Below are positions 36,959 to 44,209 of a stretch of DNA of 64,000 nt, piece after piece (positions within the stretch are counted from its first letter, which is position 1; the number at the start of each line of letters is the position of its first letter). This stretch comes from JAFALK01 sp042701975 (lineage in GTDB: Bacteria > Pseudomonadota > Gammaproteobacteria > Burkholderiales > Burkholderiaceae_C), in NCBI GenBank assembly GCA_042701975.1, contig CP170561.1:1178001-1242000 (forward strand), written 5' to 3'. A program made the position numbers and the translations under genes. The notes under the pieces are model-generated. The model was not told the DNA's origin, ran no database searches, and saw only the letters and a program-made list of their open reading frames with translations.

Positions 36959-37393
36959 TCAGCCCTTCTTGTGCTTGAGCTGCTCTTCGATCTCGTGGAA
37001 CTTCTTGAGGCCCGGCTGTTCCTCGAAATCTTCCAGCTCGTACAGCGGGCGCACTTCGATCATGCCGCCGTTGCCCTTGCGGCCGAAGGGTGCGGGGAAG
37101 CGGCGCGCCCATTCCAGCGCTTCCTCGCGCGAGCTGACGTTGATCAGCGTGTAGCCGGCGATCAGCTCCTTGGTCTCGGCGAAGGGGCCGTCGACGATGC
37201 TGCTCTTGCCATCCTGGTAGCTGATGCGCCAACCGTCGCGCGAGGGCTTGAGCCCGTTGCCCTCGAGCAGCACGCCGGCATTGGCCAGGTCGGCGTGATA
37301 GGCGGCCATCTCGGCCATGATGGGGTCTTCCGGTCCGGGCATGACGCCGGCTTCGCTCTCAGTGGTGGCGCGGACAATGATCATGAATCGCAT
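36959..37393 (-). CDS. YCII-related DGPF-domain protein
   Basis: A 144-residue protein of the YciI/DGPF family, starting MRFMIIVRATTESEAG and containing the name-giving motif VDGPFAETKELIAGYTLI around residue 70. Function unknown; genes of this family are the regular partners and targets of ECF42 sigma factors. ATG 37393 has GGAGA eight bases upstream and lies about 40 nt from a promoter-like TGTCGA-N17-CGTC. The sigma-factor gene follows after 9 nt, so the sigma factor probably drives its own operon. Confidence 0.92.
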   Translation of the reverse strand: MRFMIIVRATTESEAGVMPGPEDPIMAEMAAYHADLANAGVLLEGNGLKPSRDGWRISYQDGKSSIVDGPFAETKELIAGYTLINVSSREEALEWARRFPAPFGRKGNGGMIEVRPLYELEDFEEQPGLKKFHEIEEQLKHKKG

Positions 37394-37431
37394 GGTGGTT
37401 TCTCCAGTTTTGAGGGGGACTGCACCCTGAC

Positions 37432-37458
37432 GACGAATGATGGATGCGCTTTTCGACA
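37432..37458 (-). promoter_or_regulatory. Candidate ECF42-type promoter
   Basis: On the minus strand TGTCGA (37458-37453) is followed by a 17-nt spacer and CGTC (37435-37432), matching the ECF42 target signature I recall from work on Streptomyces (TGTCGA at -35, CGA/TC at -10). It lies 39 nt upstream of the DGPF-protein start and would make the sigma operon autoregulated. Confidence 0.65.
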
Positions 37459-37505
37459 GAACCTGCACAGCGCTCGGGTAAACACCTAGGCGACAATCGA
37501 CCCCT

Positions 37506-38603
37506 ATGAGCCTCACCAGCGCCTCCTGCGGCTTCGAGTCCGCCTGCCACATTCCTGCCCTGCCCGAGGGCCACCGCAGCCGCGGCCTGCACGGACACAG
37601 CTATTTCGCCACCGTTCGCGCGCAGTTGCCGGCCGGTTGGGCGCCGTTCGCGGGCGGCGAGGTCGAGGAGCTGCGCAAGCGGCTCGAAGCCTGCGTGGCG
37701 CCGCTCGATCACGCCTTGCTCAACGACAGCCTGAAGGCGCCAACGGACGAGAACATTGCGCGCTGGATCCGCACGCGGCTGGAGAATGAATTTGGCGTGC
37801 CGGGCATCCAGCAAGTGGGCATCCAGAGCACGGCGCACACGGGCGTGGATCTGGACGCCGCCGGCCAGGCGCATGTGTGGCGCCGCTATCGCTTCCAGGC
37901 CGCGCACCAGCTGCCCAACGTGCCGGCAGGCCACAAGTGCGGCCGCATGCACGGCCATGGCTTCGAGGTCATCTTGCACGCCAACCAGGACCTGGGCGAG
38001 CGCGACATCGCGGTGGACTACGACCATCTGGACGATGTCTGGGCGCCCTTTCACATGCTGCTCAACTACCAGTGCCTGAACGGCATCGAAGGCTTGAGCA
38101 ACCCGACAAGCGAGGTCATTTCCTCGTGGCTGTGGGGGCGGCTCAAGCCCGAACTGCCGGAGCTCTCGTGGGTGACGGTGTACGAGACCGGCTCCTGCGG
38201 CGCCAACTTCGACGGCAGCCACTACCGCATCTGGAAGGAGATGACGCTGGACAGCGCCATCAAGCTGCAGCACGCGCCCGAGGGCAGCCTGCTGCGCGGC
38301 ATCCACGGCCACACCTACACGCTGCGGCTGCATCTGTCGGCACCGCTGGACCAAGTCTACGGCTGGACCGTGGACTTCGGCGATGTGAAGACGCTGTTCG
38401 ATCCGATCTTCAAGGCCATCGACCACCGCCCGTTGTACGAGATCGCCGACCTGCCCGATGGCGACACCGCGAGCCTGGCCGCCTGGGTGCTGGCCAAGGG
38501 CCGCGCGGTGCTGCCGCAGATCGACCGCGTGGACATGTACGAGACGCGGGGTTCGGGCTCGATCGTGAGCGGCAAGTCTTTGGAAGAATTGATTCCGGTA
38601 TGA
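37506..38603 (+). CDS. queD: Triple-domain 6-carboxytetrahydropterin synthase-like protein (QueD family)
   Basis: A 365-residue protein made of three tandem QueD/6-PTPS-like units (about 1-120, 122-245, 248-365), three times the usual length of 120. The middle unit holds the full active site: zinc His134, His149 and His151 (MHGHGF), Cys145 in GHKCGRMHGH, and Glu in YETGSCGA. Unit 1 has HGH (29-31) but Ser25 at the Cys position. Unit 3 has HGH (267-269) with Leu for Cys and Ile for the first His. QueD makes 6-carboxy-tetrahydropterin for queuosine; the queE gene follows with an ATGA overlap, which supports the assignment. Confidence 0.9.
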   Translation: MSLTSASCGFESACHIPALPEGHRSRGLHGHSYFATVRAQLPAGWAPFAGGEVEELRKRLEACVAPLDHALLNDSLKAPTDENIARWIRTRLENEFGVPGIQQVGIQSTAHTGVDLDAAGQAHVWRRYRFQAAHQLPNVPAGHKCGRMHGHGFEVILHANQDLGERDIAVDYDHLDDVWAPFHMLLNYQCLNGIEGLSNPTSEVISSWLWGRLKPELPELSWVTVYETGSCGANFDGSHYRIWKEMTLDSAIKLQHAPEGSLLRGIHGHTYTLRLHLSAPLDQVYGWTVDFGDVKTLFDPIFKAIDHRPLYEIADLPDGDTASLAAWVLAKGRAVLPQIDRVDMYETRGSGSIVSGKSLEELIPV

Positions 38604-39253
38604 CGTACTCAGTCAAAGAGATGTTCTACACGCTACAAGGCGAGGGCGCGCAAGCGGGCCGGCCTGCGGTGTTCTGCCGCTTTGCCGGGTGCAATCTGTG
38701 GAGCGGCCGCGAGCAGGACCGCGCCACGGCAGTCTGCAACTTCTGCGATACCGATTTCGTCGGCACCGATGGGCAGAACGGCGGCAAGTTCAAGACGGCC
38801 GAAGCGCTCGCGGATGCGATCAACGCTCACTGGCCCGCCGAAACAGCACGGCCGGGCGAGCGGGGCGGCAAGCGCTATGTGGTGTGCACCGGCGGCGAGC
38901 CGCTGATGCAGCTGGACACGCCGTTGATCGATGCGCTGCATGCGCGCGGCTTCGAGATCGCCGTCGAAACCAACGGCACGCAGCCGGCGCCGCCAGGCCT
39001 GGACTGGATCTGCGTGAGCCCGAAGGCCGATGCGCAAATCGTGCTGACCAAGGGCCACGAACTCAAGCTCGTGTTCCCGCAGCCGCTGGCGCGGCCCGAG
39101 CGTTTTGCTCACCTCGATTTCGAGCACTTCTTCCTGCAGCCGATGGACAGCATCCTGCAGAAGCAGAACACGCGCGAAGCGGTGGCCTACTGCATGGAGC
39201 ATCCGCAGTGGCGACTCTCCGTGCAGATGCACAAGATCGTCGGCATCGACTGA
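38600..39253 (+). CDS. queE: 7-carboxy-7-deazaguanine synthase QueE
   Basis: A 217-residue radical SAM enzyme that converts 6-carboxy-tetrahydropterin to 7-carboxy-7-deazaguanine in queuosine synthesis. The [4Fe-4S]-binding cysteines occur as CX14CX2C (GCNLWSGREQ... to CNFCDTDF), the variant spacing known from the Burkholderia multivorans enzyme rather than CX3CX2C. TGGEPLMQLD is the SAM-binding GGE motif, and VETNGTQ the substrate side. It starts within the stop of the queD-like gene, so the two are translationally coupled. A strong bidirectional terminator follows 38 nt after the stop. Confidence 0.96.
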   Translation: MTYSVKEMFYTLQGEGAQAGRPAVFCRFAGCNLWSGREQDRATAVCNFCDTDFVGTDGQNGGKFKTAEALADAINAHWPAETARPGERGGKRYVVCTGGEPLMQLDTPLIDALHARGFEIAVETNGTQPAPPGLDWICVSPKADAQIVLTKGHELKLVFPQPLARPERFAHLDFEHFFLQPMDSILQKQNTREAVAYCMEHPQWRLSVQMHKIVGID

Positions 39254-39291
39254 AGCGGCCGACCACTGCGCCAAACAACTGCGCCAAAGAA

Positions 39292-39317
39292 AAAGGGGAG
39301 CCTTCAGGCTCCCCTTT
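39292..39317. terminator. Bidirectional Rho-independent terminator
   Basis: Perfect 11-bp stem AAAGGGGAGCC (39292-39302), loop TTCA, and GGCTCCCCTTT (39307-39317). A-rich bases on the left and T's on the right allow it to end both queE (plus) and ompW (minus) transcripts, which converge here. Confidence 0.85.
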
Positions 39318-39340
39318 CAACTTGCGCGAATCTCTTCAGA

Positions 39341-40012
39341 TCAGAAGCGATAGCCGATAGCGCCGAACACGGCCGTCGGGTCCAGCTTGACGTCGATGTG
39401 CTGGCCGGTGCTCAGGTGGCCGGTCGTCTTCAGGAAGATCTTCTTGACGTTGAAGTCGGCGAACCAGTGGTCCTTGATCTTGACCGAGACGCCCAGCTCC
39501 ACGAGCGAGCCGCTGCCGTTGTCCATGCTCATGACGGTCGGGTTGCTCGGCGTGCCGCCCGTCAGCGAGTTCAGCGCCGTCGTGCCCTTGGAGTCCGAAT
39601 ACTTGGCGTACACGGCACCCAGACCCACGTAGGGGCGCACGGCATCCGAGGCAGCACCGAGGCGGTACTGGCCGATCAGCGTGACGGGCAGCGCCTTGAC
39701 GGTGGCCAGGCGACCGACACCGGCGATGGAGCCATCACCGACGACTTCGTGCTTGAAGCGCAGACCGATGGGCAGGTCCACGGAGAAGTTGTCCGTGATC
39801 ATGTAGGTGAGGCCACCCACAACCTGGCTGGCGCGGTTGATGTCCACCCGGGTGTTGTCCAGGCTCGGAGCGCTCAGCTCACCGCTCTTGACGTTGGGCA
39901 TGATGGTGCCGCCGCCCAGACGCGCCTGGAAGGTGCCAGCCGATTGGGCGAAGGCACTGCTGCCGAGGGTTGCCAGGGCCAGCACAGCGAGGCTTGCGAA
40001 TTTTGCTTTCAT
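39341..40012 (-). CDS. OmpW-family outer-membrane protein
   Basis: A 223-residue outer-membrane beta-barrel protein. The signal peptide is MKAKFASLAVLALATLGSSAFA. The mature part shows alternating hydrophobic strands (LTYMITDNFSVDLPIG, LPVTLIGQYRL, VRPYVGLGAVYAKYSD, GVSVKIKDHWFADFNVK) and ends in the Tyr-Arg-Phe signature recognised by the BAM machinery. OmpW proteins form narrow hydrophobic channels for small apolar compounds. It lies 24 nt downstream of the GDSL lipoprotein gene on the same strand with AGGAGA before its ATG, so the two are probably co-transcribed. Confidence 0.93.
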   Translation of the reverse strand: MKAKFASLAVLALATLGSSAFAQSAGTFQARLGGGTIMPNVKSGELSAPSLDNTRVDINRASQVVGGLTYMITDNFSVDLPIGLRFKHEVVGDGSIAGVGRLATVKALPVTLIGQYRLGAASDAVRPYVGLGAVYAKYSDSKGTTALNSLTGGTPSNPTVMSMDNGSGSLVELGVSVKIKDHWFADFNVKKIFLKTTGHLSTGQHIDVKLDPTAVFGAIGYRF

Positions 40013-40036
40013 GTCTTGTCTCCTGCTGTGTGCGGA

Positions 40037-41158
40037 TTACAGCCAGCCCTTTTGGGCCAGGGTGCGGGAAATCAGCTGCGAAGCGAGCTGATGGCCGTAG
40101 GGCGTGGGGTGGAAGCCGTCCGCGAACAGATAGCTCTGCCAGCCGCTGGCGGCAGCGGCGGCCGTGCAAGACGGGAAGTTGTAGGTCGGCAGGCCGTCGG
40201 AGCCGACACCGGTGATGGGGCAGGAAGCATCCTTCACGTTCGACAGGGTGTAGCGAGCCGGATTGGCCACTTCGTCCTGGAAGTTCGAATAGATGTCCAC
40301 GATGGCGATGCGCGATTCAGCAGCAGCCTTGGCGGCGAACTCCGCGTTGAAGGCCGAAACCCAGCCCTGGAAGGCGGCTTGCAGCGCCTGCGCGGTGGCG
40401 GCACCTTGCGATGCCTTGATGCTGCCCAGCACCATCTGGAAGCGCGGCGTCAGCGTGATGTCCGGGATGTTGGCGAACATGACGCGGTTGGCGCCCTTGC
40501 TCAGGACGTTGGTGTTGACGGCGTCGTAGAACTTGTCAGCCAGCGCGACCATGTACTGGTTGCCAGCGTTGAGCACCGTTGCCGGGTTGCTCAGGCTGAT
40601 GGCGGCGAGCTGGGTCGGCGTGAGCTGGCTCATGAACAGGCCCATCAGGCTTGCCGTGCTGCCTTGCTGCGCGGCCAGGAAGGCCCCGACGAGGTCCGCA
40701 GCGTCATTGCCGCCGCCATCGATGATGACCAGCTCGGTGGCACCGAAGGCCTTGGTCGAGCCATCCACCATCTGGCCGATGATGTGCTTCTTGTTGGTCG
40801 TCGGATTGACCAGGGCGGCGTTGCTGATCCGCCCGCCCGCGACGGCGTAGCTGGTGCAACCTGCAGCGGGGCTGACCATGAAGGAGTCGGCACCCGTGGC
40901 AGCGTAGTACGAGCACAGCGTCTGGCCGTACTGCATCGCGATGCGCTCGGGGAAGATGTAGTTGCCGGTGACCTGGATGGTCGCCTTGAAGCCGAAGGTG
41001 CCACTGTCAGCCAGGCTGTCGCCGTAGACGCGCACAGTGCTGCTGGTGGTGCTCGGTGCGGACTGGCCGCTGTTGCCGCCGCCGCAGGCCGTCAGCACGG
41101 CCATGCTGGCCAGCGACAGGACGGCCACGACGAATTTCGTGGTCTTGGTTCGTTGCAT
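40037..41158 (-). CDS. SGNH/GDSL-family esterase, lipoprotein
   Basis: A 373-residue protein with a lipoprotein signal (lipobox LTAC near residue 25) and Gly/Ser-rich linker. The four SGNH blocks are visible: VYGDSLADSG with the nucleophile Ser, AVAGGR with the oxyanion Gly, DGGGNDAADL with Asn, and FADGFHPTPYGH with the catalytic Asp and His. It should act as a lipase or carboxylesterase at the outer membrane. Pairing with an OmpW-type channel suggests hydrolysis of an ester followed by uptake of an apolar product, but that is inference. AGGAGA precedes ATG. Confidence 0.93.
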   Translation of the reverse strand: MQRTKTTKFVVAVLSLASMAVLTACGGGNSGQSAPSTTSSTVRVYGDSLADSGTFGFKATIQVTGNYIFPERIAMQYGQTLCSYYAATGADSFMVSPAAGCTSYAVAGGRISNAALVNPTTNKKHIIGQMVDGSTKAFGATELVIIDGGGNDAADLVGAFLAAQQGSTASLMGLFMSQLTPTQLAAISLSNPATVLNAGNQYMVALADKFYDAVNTNVLSKGANRVMFANIPDITLTPRFQMVLGSIKASQGAATAQALQAAFQGWVSAFNAEFAAKAAAESRIAIVDIYSNFQDEVANPARYTLSNVKDASCPITGVGSDGLPTYNFPSCTAAAAASGWQSYLFADGFHPTPYGHQLASQLISRTLAQKGWL

Positions 41159-41566
41159 GTTTGTCTCCTGGAAGTCCGACTCTCTTGACGGATCGTCGGA
41201 CTGTAGCGATCACTAGTACCTTAGGGAAGCGACAAGGCCCAGACTGTTGCGCAATGCATGCGAACCCTTGGCCGCTCAGCGCGGTGAGTGTAGGGGTCCA
41301 CCGTAATAAGTCTGTGGAGAAATCTTGCGCAAGTCTCGGGTTGTCCACAGGCGGAAGGACTCCTGCCGAGTTGTTCAACTTCGAGGTCGAACTCGTACCG
41401 GGTTCCGGCCACAGGCTTTCGGACCGGTCAAGCCCTTGAGCGCAAAGGGGAAATAACGCTTGTCCACAGCTGACCGCGCCCTCTACTACGACTACTAATT
41501 TGAAACATAAGACAGTCTTGAATAAGAGAGCAGGCCCGCATTTCCGCGCGTGCCACACTGAACCCC
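41159..41566. other. AT-richer divergent intergenic region with two TTGTCCACA sequences
   Basis: No gene is seen in these 408 bases between two divergent genes. Base composition is lower in GC than the surroundings. TTGTCCACA occurs at 41341-41349 and 41460-41468, one mismatch from the DnaA box consensus TTATCCACA. Promoters of both flanking genes must lie here, but no strong -35/-10 pair is evident. Confidence 0.5.
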
Positions 41567-42223
41567 ATGCAAACCCTTGCCGTCATCGACTTTGAAACCA
41601 CGGGAATGACCGGTGCCGGAGGTCGCGCAACCGAGATTGCCGCCGTTCTTGTCCGTGACGGTGCCATCGTGGGCGAATACCAGAACCTGATGCGCTCGGG
41701 CGCCTACGTGCCTCCCTTCATCGAAAGGCTCACCGGCATCAGCAATGCGATGCTCGAAGACGCACCTGAAGCCGCACAGGTCATGAAGGAGGTGATGGCC
41801 TTCACCCGCGGCTGCCCGCTCGTGGCGCACAACGCTGCATTCGATCGCAGCTTCTGGCAGGCTGAAGCTGCATGGGCTGGTCTGGATGCCGACCCAGCGC
41901 ATGAGTTCGCCTGCACGGTGCTGCTGTCTCGACGTCTTTACCCGGATGCACCGAACTGCAAGTTGGGAACGCTGGCCAGGTTCTTCGCGCTGCCCCAGCA
42001 AGGCCGTGCCCACCGTGCCTTGGCCGACGCGCGGGTCACGGCTCACCTGCTGTTACGAATGCAAAGAGATGTGCAGCGGCAATATGCCGATGATCTCGGA
42101 GATTGCCCTGTAGACCACCAACTGCTCGCTCGATTGCAACGCGCGCCGCTGAAGGCGATAGGCGCACAGCTGCGGGCCCATGCGCGTGAATGGCATCGTG
42201 CTCGTCAACTCGCGCTGTGCTGA
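41567..42223 (+). CDS. DnaQ-like 3'-5' exonuclease
   Basis: A 218-residue DEDDh exonuclease. Motif I is VIDFETTGMTG near the N-terminus, motif II lies in LVAHNAAFDRSFW near residue 85, and motif III is HRALADARVT near residue 145, giving all catalytic acidic residues and the His. Such proteins are either the proofreading epsilon subunit of DNA polymerase III or stand-alone nucleases; the lack of the clamp-binding motif of true epsilon makes a stand-alone nuclease more likely. The last 60 residues are a helical extension of unknown role. Confidence 0.9.
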   Translation: MQTLAVIDFETTGMTGAGGRATEIAAVLVRDGAIVGEYQNLMRSGAYVPPFIERLTGISNAMLEDAPEAAQVMKEVMAFTRGCPLVAHNAAFDRSFWQAEAAWAGLDADPAHEFACTVLLSRRLYPDAPNCKLGTLARFFALPQQGRAHRALADARVTAHLLLRMQRDVQRQYADDLGDCPVDHQLLARLQRAPLKAIGAQLRAHAREWHRARQLALC

Positions 42224-42330
42224 TCAAACGAGTTGAGTAAAAACTTTTTTGATGTCAAGCCCTGAGGGATTCGAACATTGGCAGCGAGAATCGCGCCTTC
42301 GCGTTTATCTCTCCCAAGAATTTCCAGCGT

Positions 42331-42849
42331 ATGTCGAGTATTCAGGTCCGGCCCGCCACATTGCGTGACGCCAAGGCGATTGCCGAAACCCATGTTGCCG
42401 CCTGGCAAGTTGCCTACAAGGACCTGCTGCCCAAGGCCACGCTGGACGCCCTCTCGGTTCAGAAACGCCAAGCCTTCTGGCGCGAAGCCATCGACCTGTG
42501 CGAGCCGCAGGTCATCGTCGCCCATCTGGACGGCGAGCTGATGGGCTTTGCCGGTTTCGATCGCTCGCGCGACAAGGGCACGCCTTCCACGACCGGCGAG
42601 GTCTGGGCGCTGTACGTGAAGCCCCAGCACTGGGACAAGGGCGCCGGCTTGGCGCTGTGGGATGCCTGCCGCGATGGTCTCCAGGAAGAGGGCTGCACCA
42701 AGGCCACGCTGTGGACCTATCTGCGCAACGAGCGCGCCCTGCGCTTCTTCGAACTCGCCGGCTTCAAGCGTGAACTGGGCAGCGCCCGCACGACCGAAGT
42801 CAGCGGCGTTCGCATCGAGGAACTGCGCTTGCACCGCTCCCTCGTCTGA
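42331..42849 (+). CDS. GNAT-family N-acetyltransferase
   Basis: A 172-residue acetyltransferase of the GNAT fold, beginning VRPATLRDAKAIAETHVAAWQVAYKDLLP, a pattern seen in many GNAT proteins (Trp and Tyr spaced in helix 1-2). The acetyl-CoA-binding segment is WALYVKPQHWDKGAGLALWDAC, the equivalent of the Q/RxxGxG/A loop, followed by LWTYLRNERALRFFELAGFK. The substrate is unknown. It is followed after three bases by a small hypothetical gene, so they are likely co-transcribed. Confidence 0.9.
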   Translation: MSSIQVRPATLRDAKAIAETHVAAWQVAYKDLLPKATLDALSVQKRQAFWREAIDLCEPQVIVAHLDGELMGFAGFDRSRDKGTPSTTGEVWALYVKPQHWDKGAGLALWDACRDGLQEEGCTKATLWTYLRNERALRFFELAGFKRELGSARTTEVSGVRIEELRLHRSLV

Positions 42850-42852
42850 ACC

Positions 42853-43071
42853 ATGAGTCGCCTGGATCGCAACATCAGTTCGGGGATGTGGCGGGTGGTC
42901 TTCTACGACCGCAAAGGCAATCGCGTGGAGATCGATCGCACGGGCCCCTGGCTGCCCACGCGTCAACAAGCCCTGAACTGGGCCCAGTGGTTCGGAGCCC
43001 ATGGCTACCACGTGGCCCTGCAGGCGCAGGGCGGTGGCCTGGAGCGCATGAGCTCCGGCCTGCCGACCTGA
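42853..43071 (+). CDS. Small hypothetical protein
   Basis: A 72-residue soluble protein (MSRLDRNISSGMWRVVFYDRKG...) with two predicted strands near the N-terminus and an aromatic helix (ALNWAQWFGAHGYHVALQ). I do not recognise a family. It starts three bases after the GNAT gene and converges with the 350-residue unknown gene, two bases apart. The composition and compact spacing suggest it is real. Confidence 0.6.
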   Translation: MSRLDRNISSGMWRVVFYDRKGNRVEIDRTGPWLPTRQQALNWAQWFGAHGYHVALQAQGGGLERMSSGLPT

Positions 43072-43072
43072 T

Positions 43073-44125
43073 TCAGTGCACCGCGGCGCAGGCATAGCCG
43101 CCGCGCTCCAGAGCCCAACCTTCCGTGGCGCGCGGCGCATCGTGCTGTTGCACATGCGTGGGCGAGAGCTGCAGCTGCGTGGCGCGTTCCACCAGGCGCT
43201 CAGCGGTCGCTGCATCGAGGGCCAGCGCAAAGCGCGTCCAGCGCTTTTGCACAAGTTCCTGCGTCCAGGCATCTTCCAGCGCCCAGCGCAGCGTCAAGGC
43301 ATCGGCTGAAGAGCCCGCGGCCAGCACACGCGGCGCCAGCGCCAGCACAAAGCGATTGAATTCGCCCTGAACCGAAGCAGGCATCAAGGCTTGCAGACGA
43401 GCCAGACGCTGGCTCCAGCCGGCCTGCATGAACTGGCGCGTGACCAGGGTCTGCAAAGCCTGAATCGGGTTGAACAGGCGCAGCCGGTTCGGCGGCAGCA
43501 CGGCCAGCGGCAGCTGGGCTGCTTGCTCATGCGCCAACTCGGTGACAAAGCTGCTCATCACGGCCACGCGCTGCCATTGCTCGGGTGTGAGGCCCAGGCT
43601 GCGTTCTTCGAGGGCTGCGCGCTCACACGCTGCGGCAAAGTCCATCGCACCCTTGGCCTGGTTGGCGCGCAGGCTCATCATGACCAGATTGCCCGCCGCG
43701 TAGCCTGCGTCGTCGCGCACGCGGTCGATGGAGGCCTGTTCTTCAGCCAGCGTTTCGCGCGTGATCGGGCAGTGCGTGACGGCGATCTGTTGCAGGTAGT
43801 TGGGCGTGAGCTGCACGTCCTCGAAGCTGCGGCCCTTGAGCCAGGCGGAGAGACGCAGCGCCAGCCAGCGGCGCGTCTGGCCGCGCAGCTTGTGCGTGCG
43901 CTTGCCAAACACCGTGCGGCCTGCCTGCCAGCCCGCCAGCAGGGGCGAACGGCCATGAAGATGCTCGACCGGCGGCGTGAGCCCAAAGGCGGCGTAATCG
44001 CGGCCCAGGGCGAAGCCGCGGGTGTCAAAGTCGCAAAGGGCTTGCGGCTCGGCAACAGGCGGGATCGACAGTTCGATCTGCGTGGCGGTGCCGAGAAGAT
44101 TCAAAGCTGCTGCTGCTTGTGCCAT
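43073..44125 (-). CDS. Unrecognised protein with an HNH-like core motif
   Basis: A 350-residue soluble, helix-rich protein of unknown function. Around residue 120-165 it reads THCPITRETL, SIDRVRDDAGYAAGNLVMMS and RANQAKG; this resembles the core of phage-type HNH proteins (CPxT...DRI...GYxxGNvv...N..K), but only one cysteine is present and the usual catalytic His is Arg, so nuclease activity is doubtful. The remainder, with many Ala/Leu/Arg residues, matches nothing I know. It diverges from a WYL-domain regulator gene with an 84-nt intergenic region holding clear inverted repeats, suggesting that regulator controls it. Confidence 0.6.
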   Translation of the reverse strand: MAQAAAALNLLGTATQIELSIPPVAEPQALCDFDTRGFALGRDYAAFGLTPPVEHLHGRSPLLAGWQAGRTVFGKRTHKLRGQTRRWLALRLSAWLKGRSFEDVQLTPNYLQQIAVTHCPITRETLAEEQASIDRVRDDAGYAAGNLVMMSLRANQAKGAMDFAAACERAALEERSLGLTPEQWQRVAVMSSFVTELAHEQAAQLPLAVLPPNRLRLFNPIQALQTLVTRQFMQAGWSQRLARLQALMPASVQGEFNRFVLALAPRVLAAGSSADALTLRWALEDAWTQELVQKRWTRFALALDAATAERLVERATQLQLSPTHVQQHDAPRATEGWALERGGYACAAVH

Positions 44126-44172
44126 GGTCGCTCTCCTTGTTTCGATGACCTGGACGCAAGTTTGAGCGACCG

Positions 44173-44195
44173 GTAGCTCATAGAATGAGCCACCT
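44173..44195. promoter_or_regulatory. Palindromic operator candidate between WYL regulator and unknown gene
   Basis: GCTCAT (44176-44181), spacer AGA, ATGAGC (44185-44190), extended outward as GGT...ACC with one unpaired position on each side, making a 23-bp near-perfect palindrome. It lies 15 nt before the WYL gene start. A second inverted repeat, GGTCGCTC (44126-44133) and GAGCGACC (44164-44171), covers the unknown gene's promoter side. Confidence 0.6.
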
Positions 44196-44209
44196 TAAAA
44201 GATCATTCC

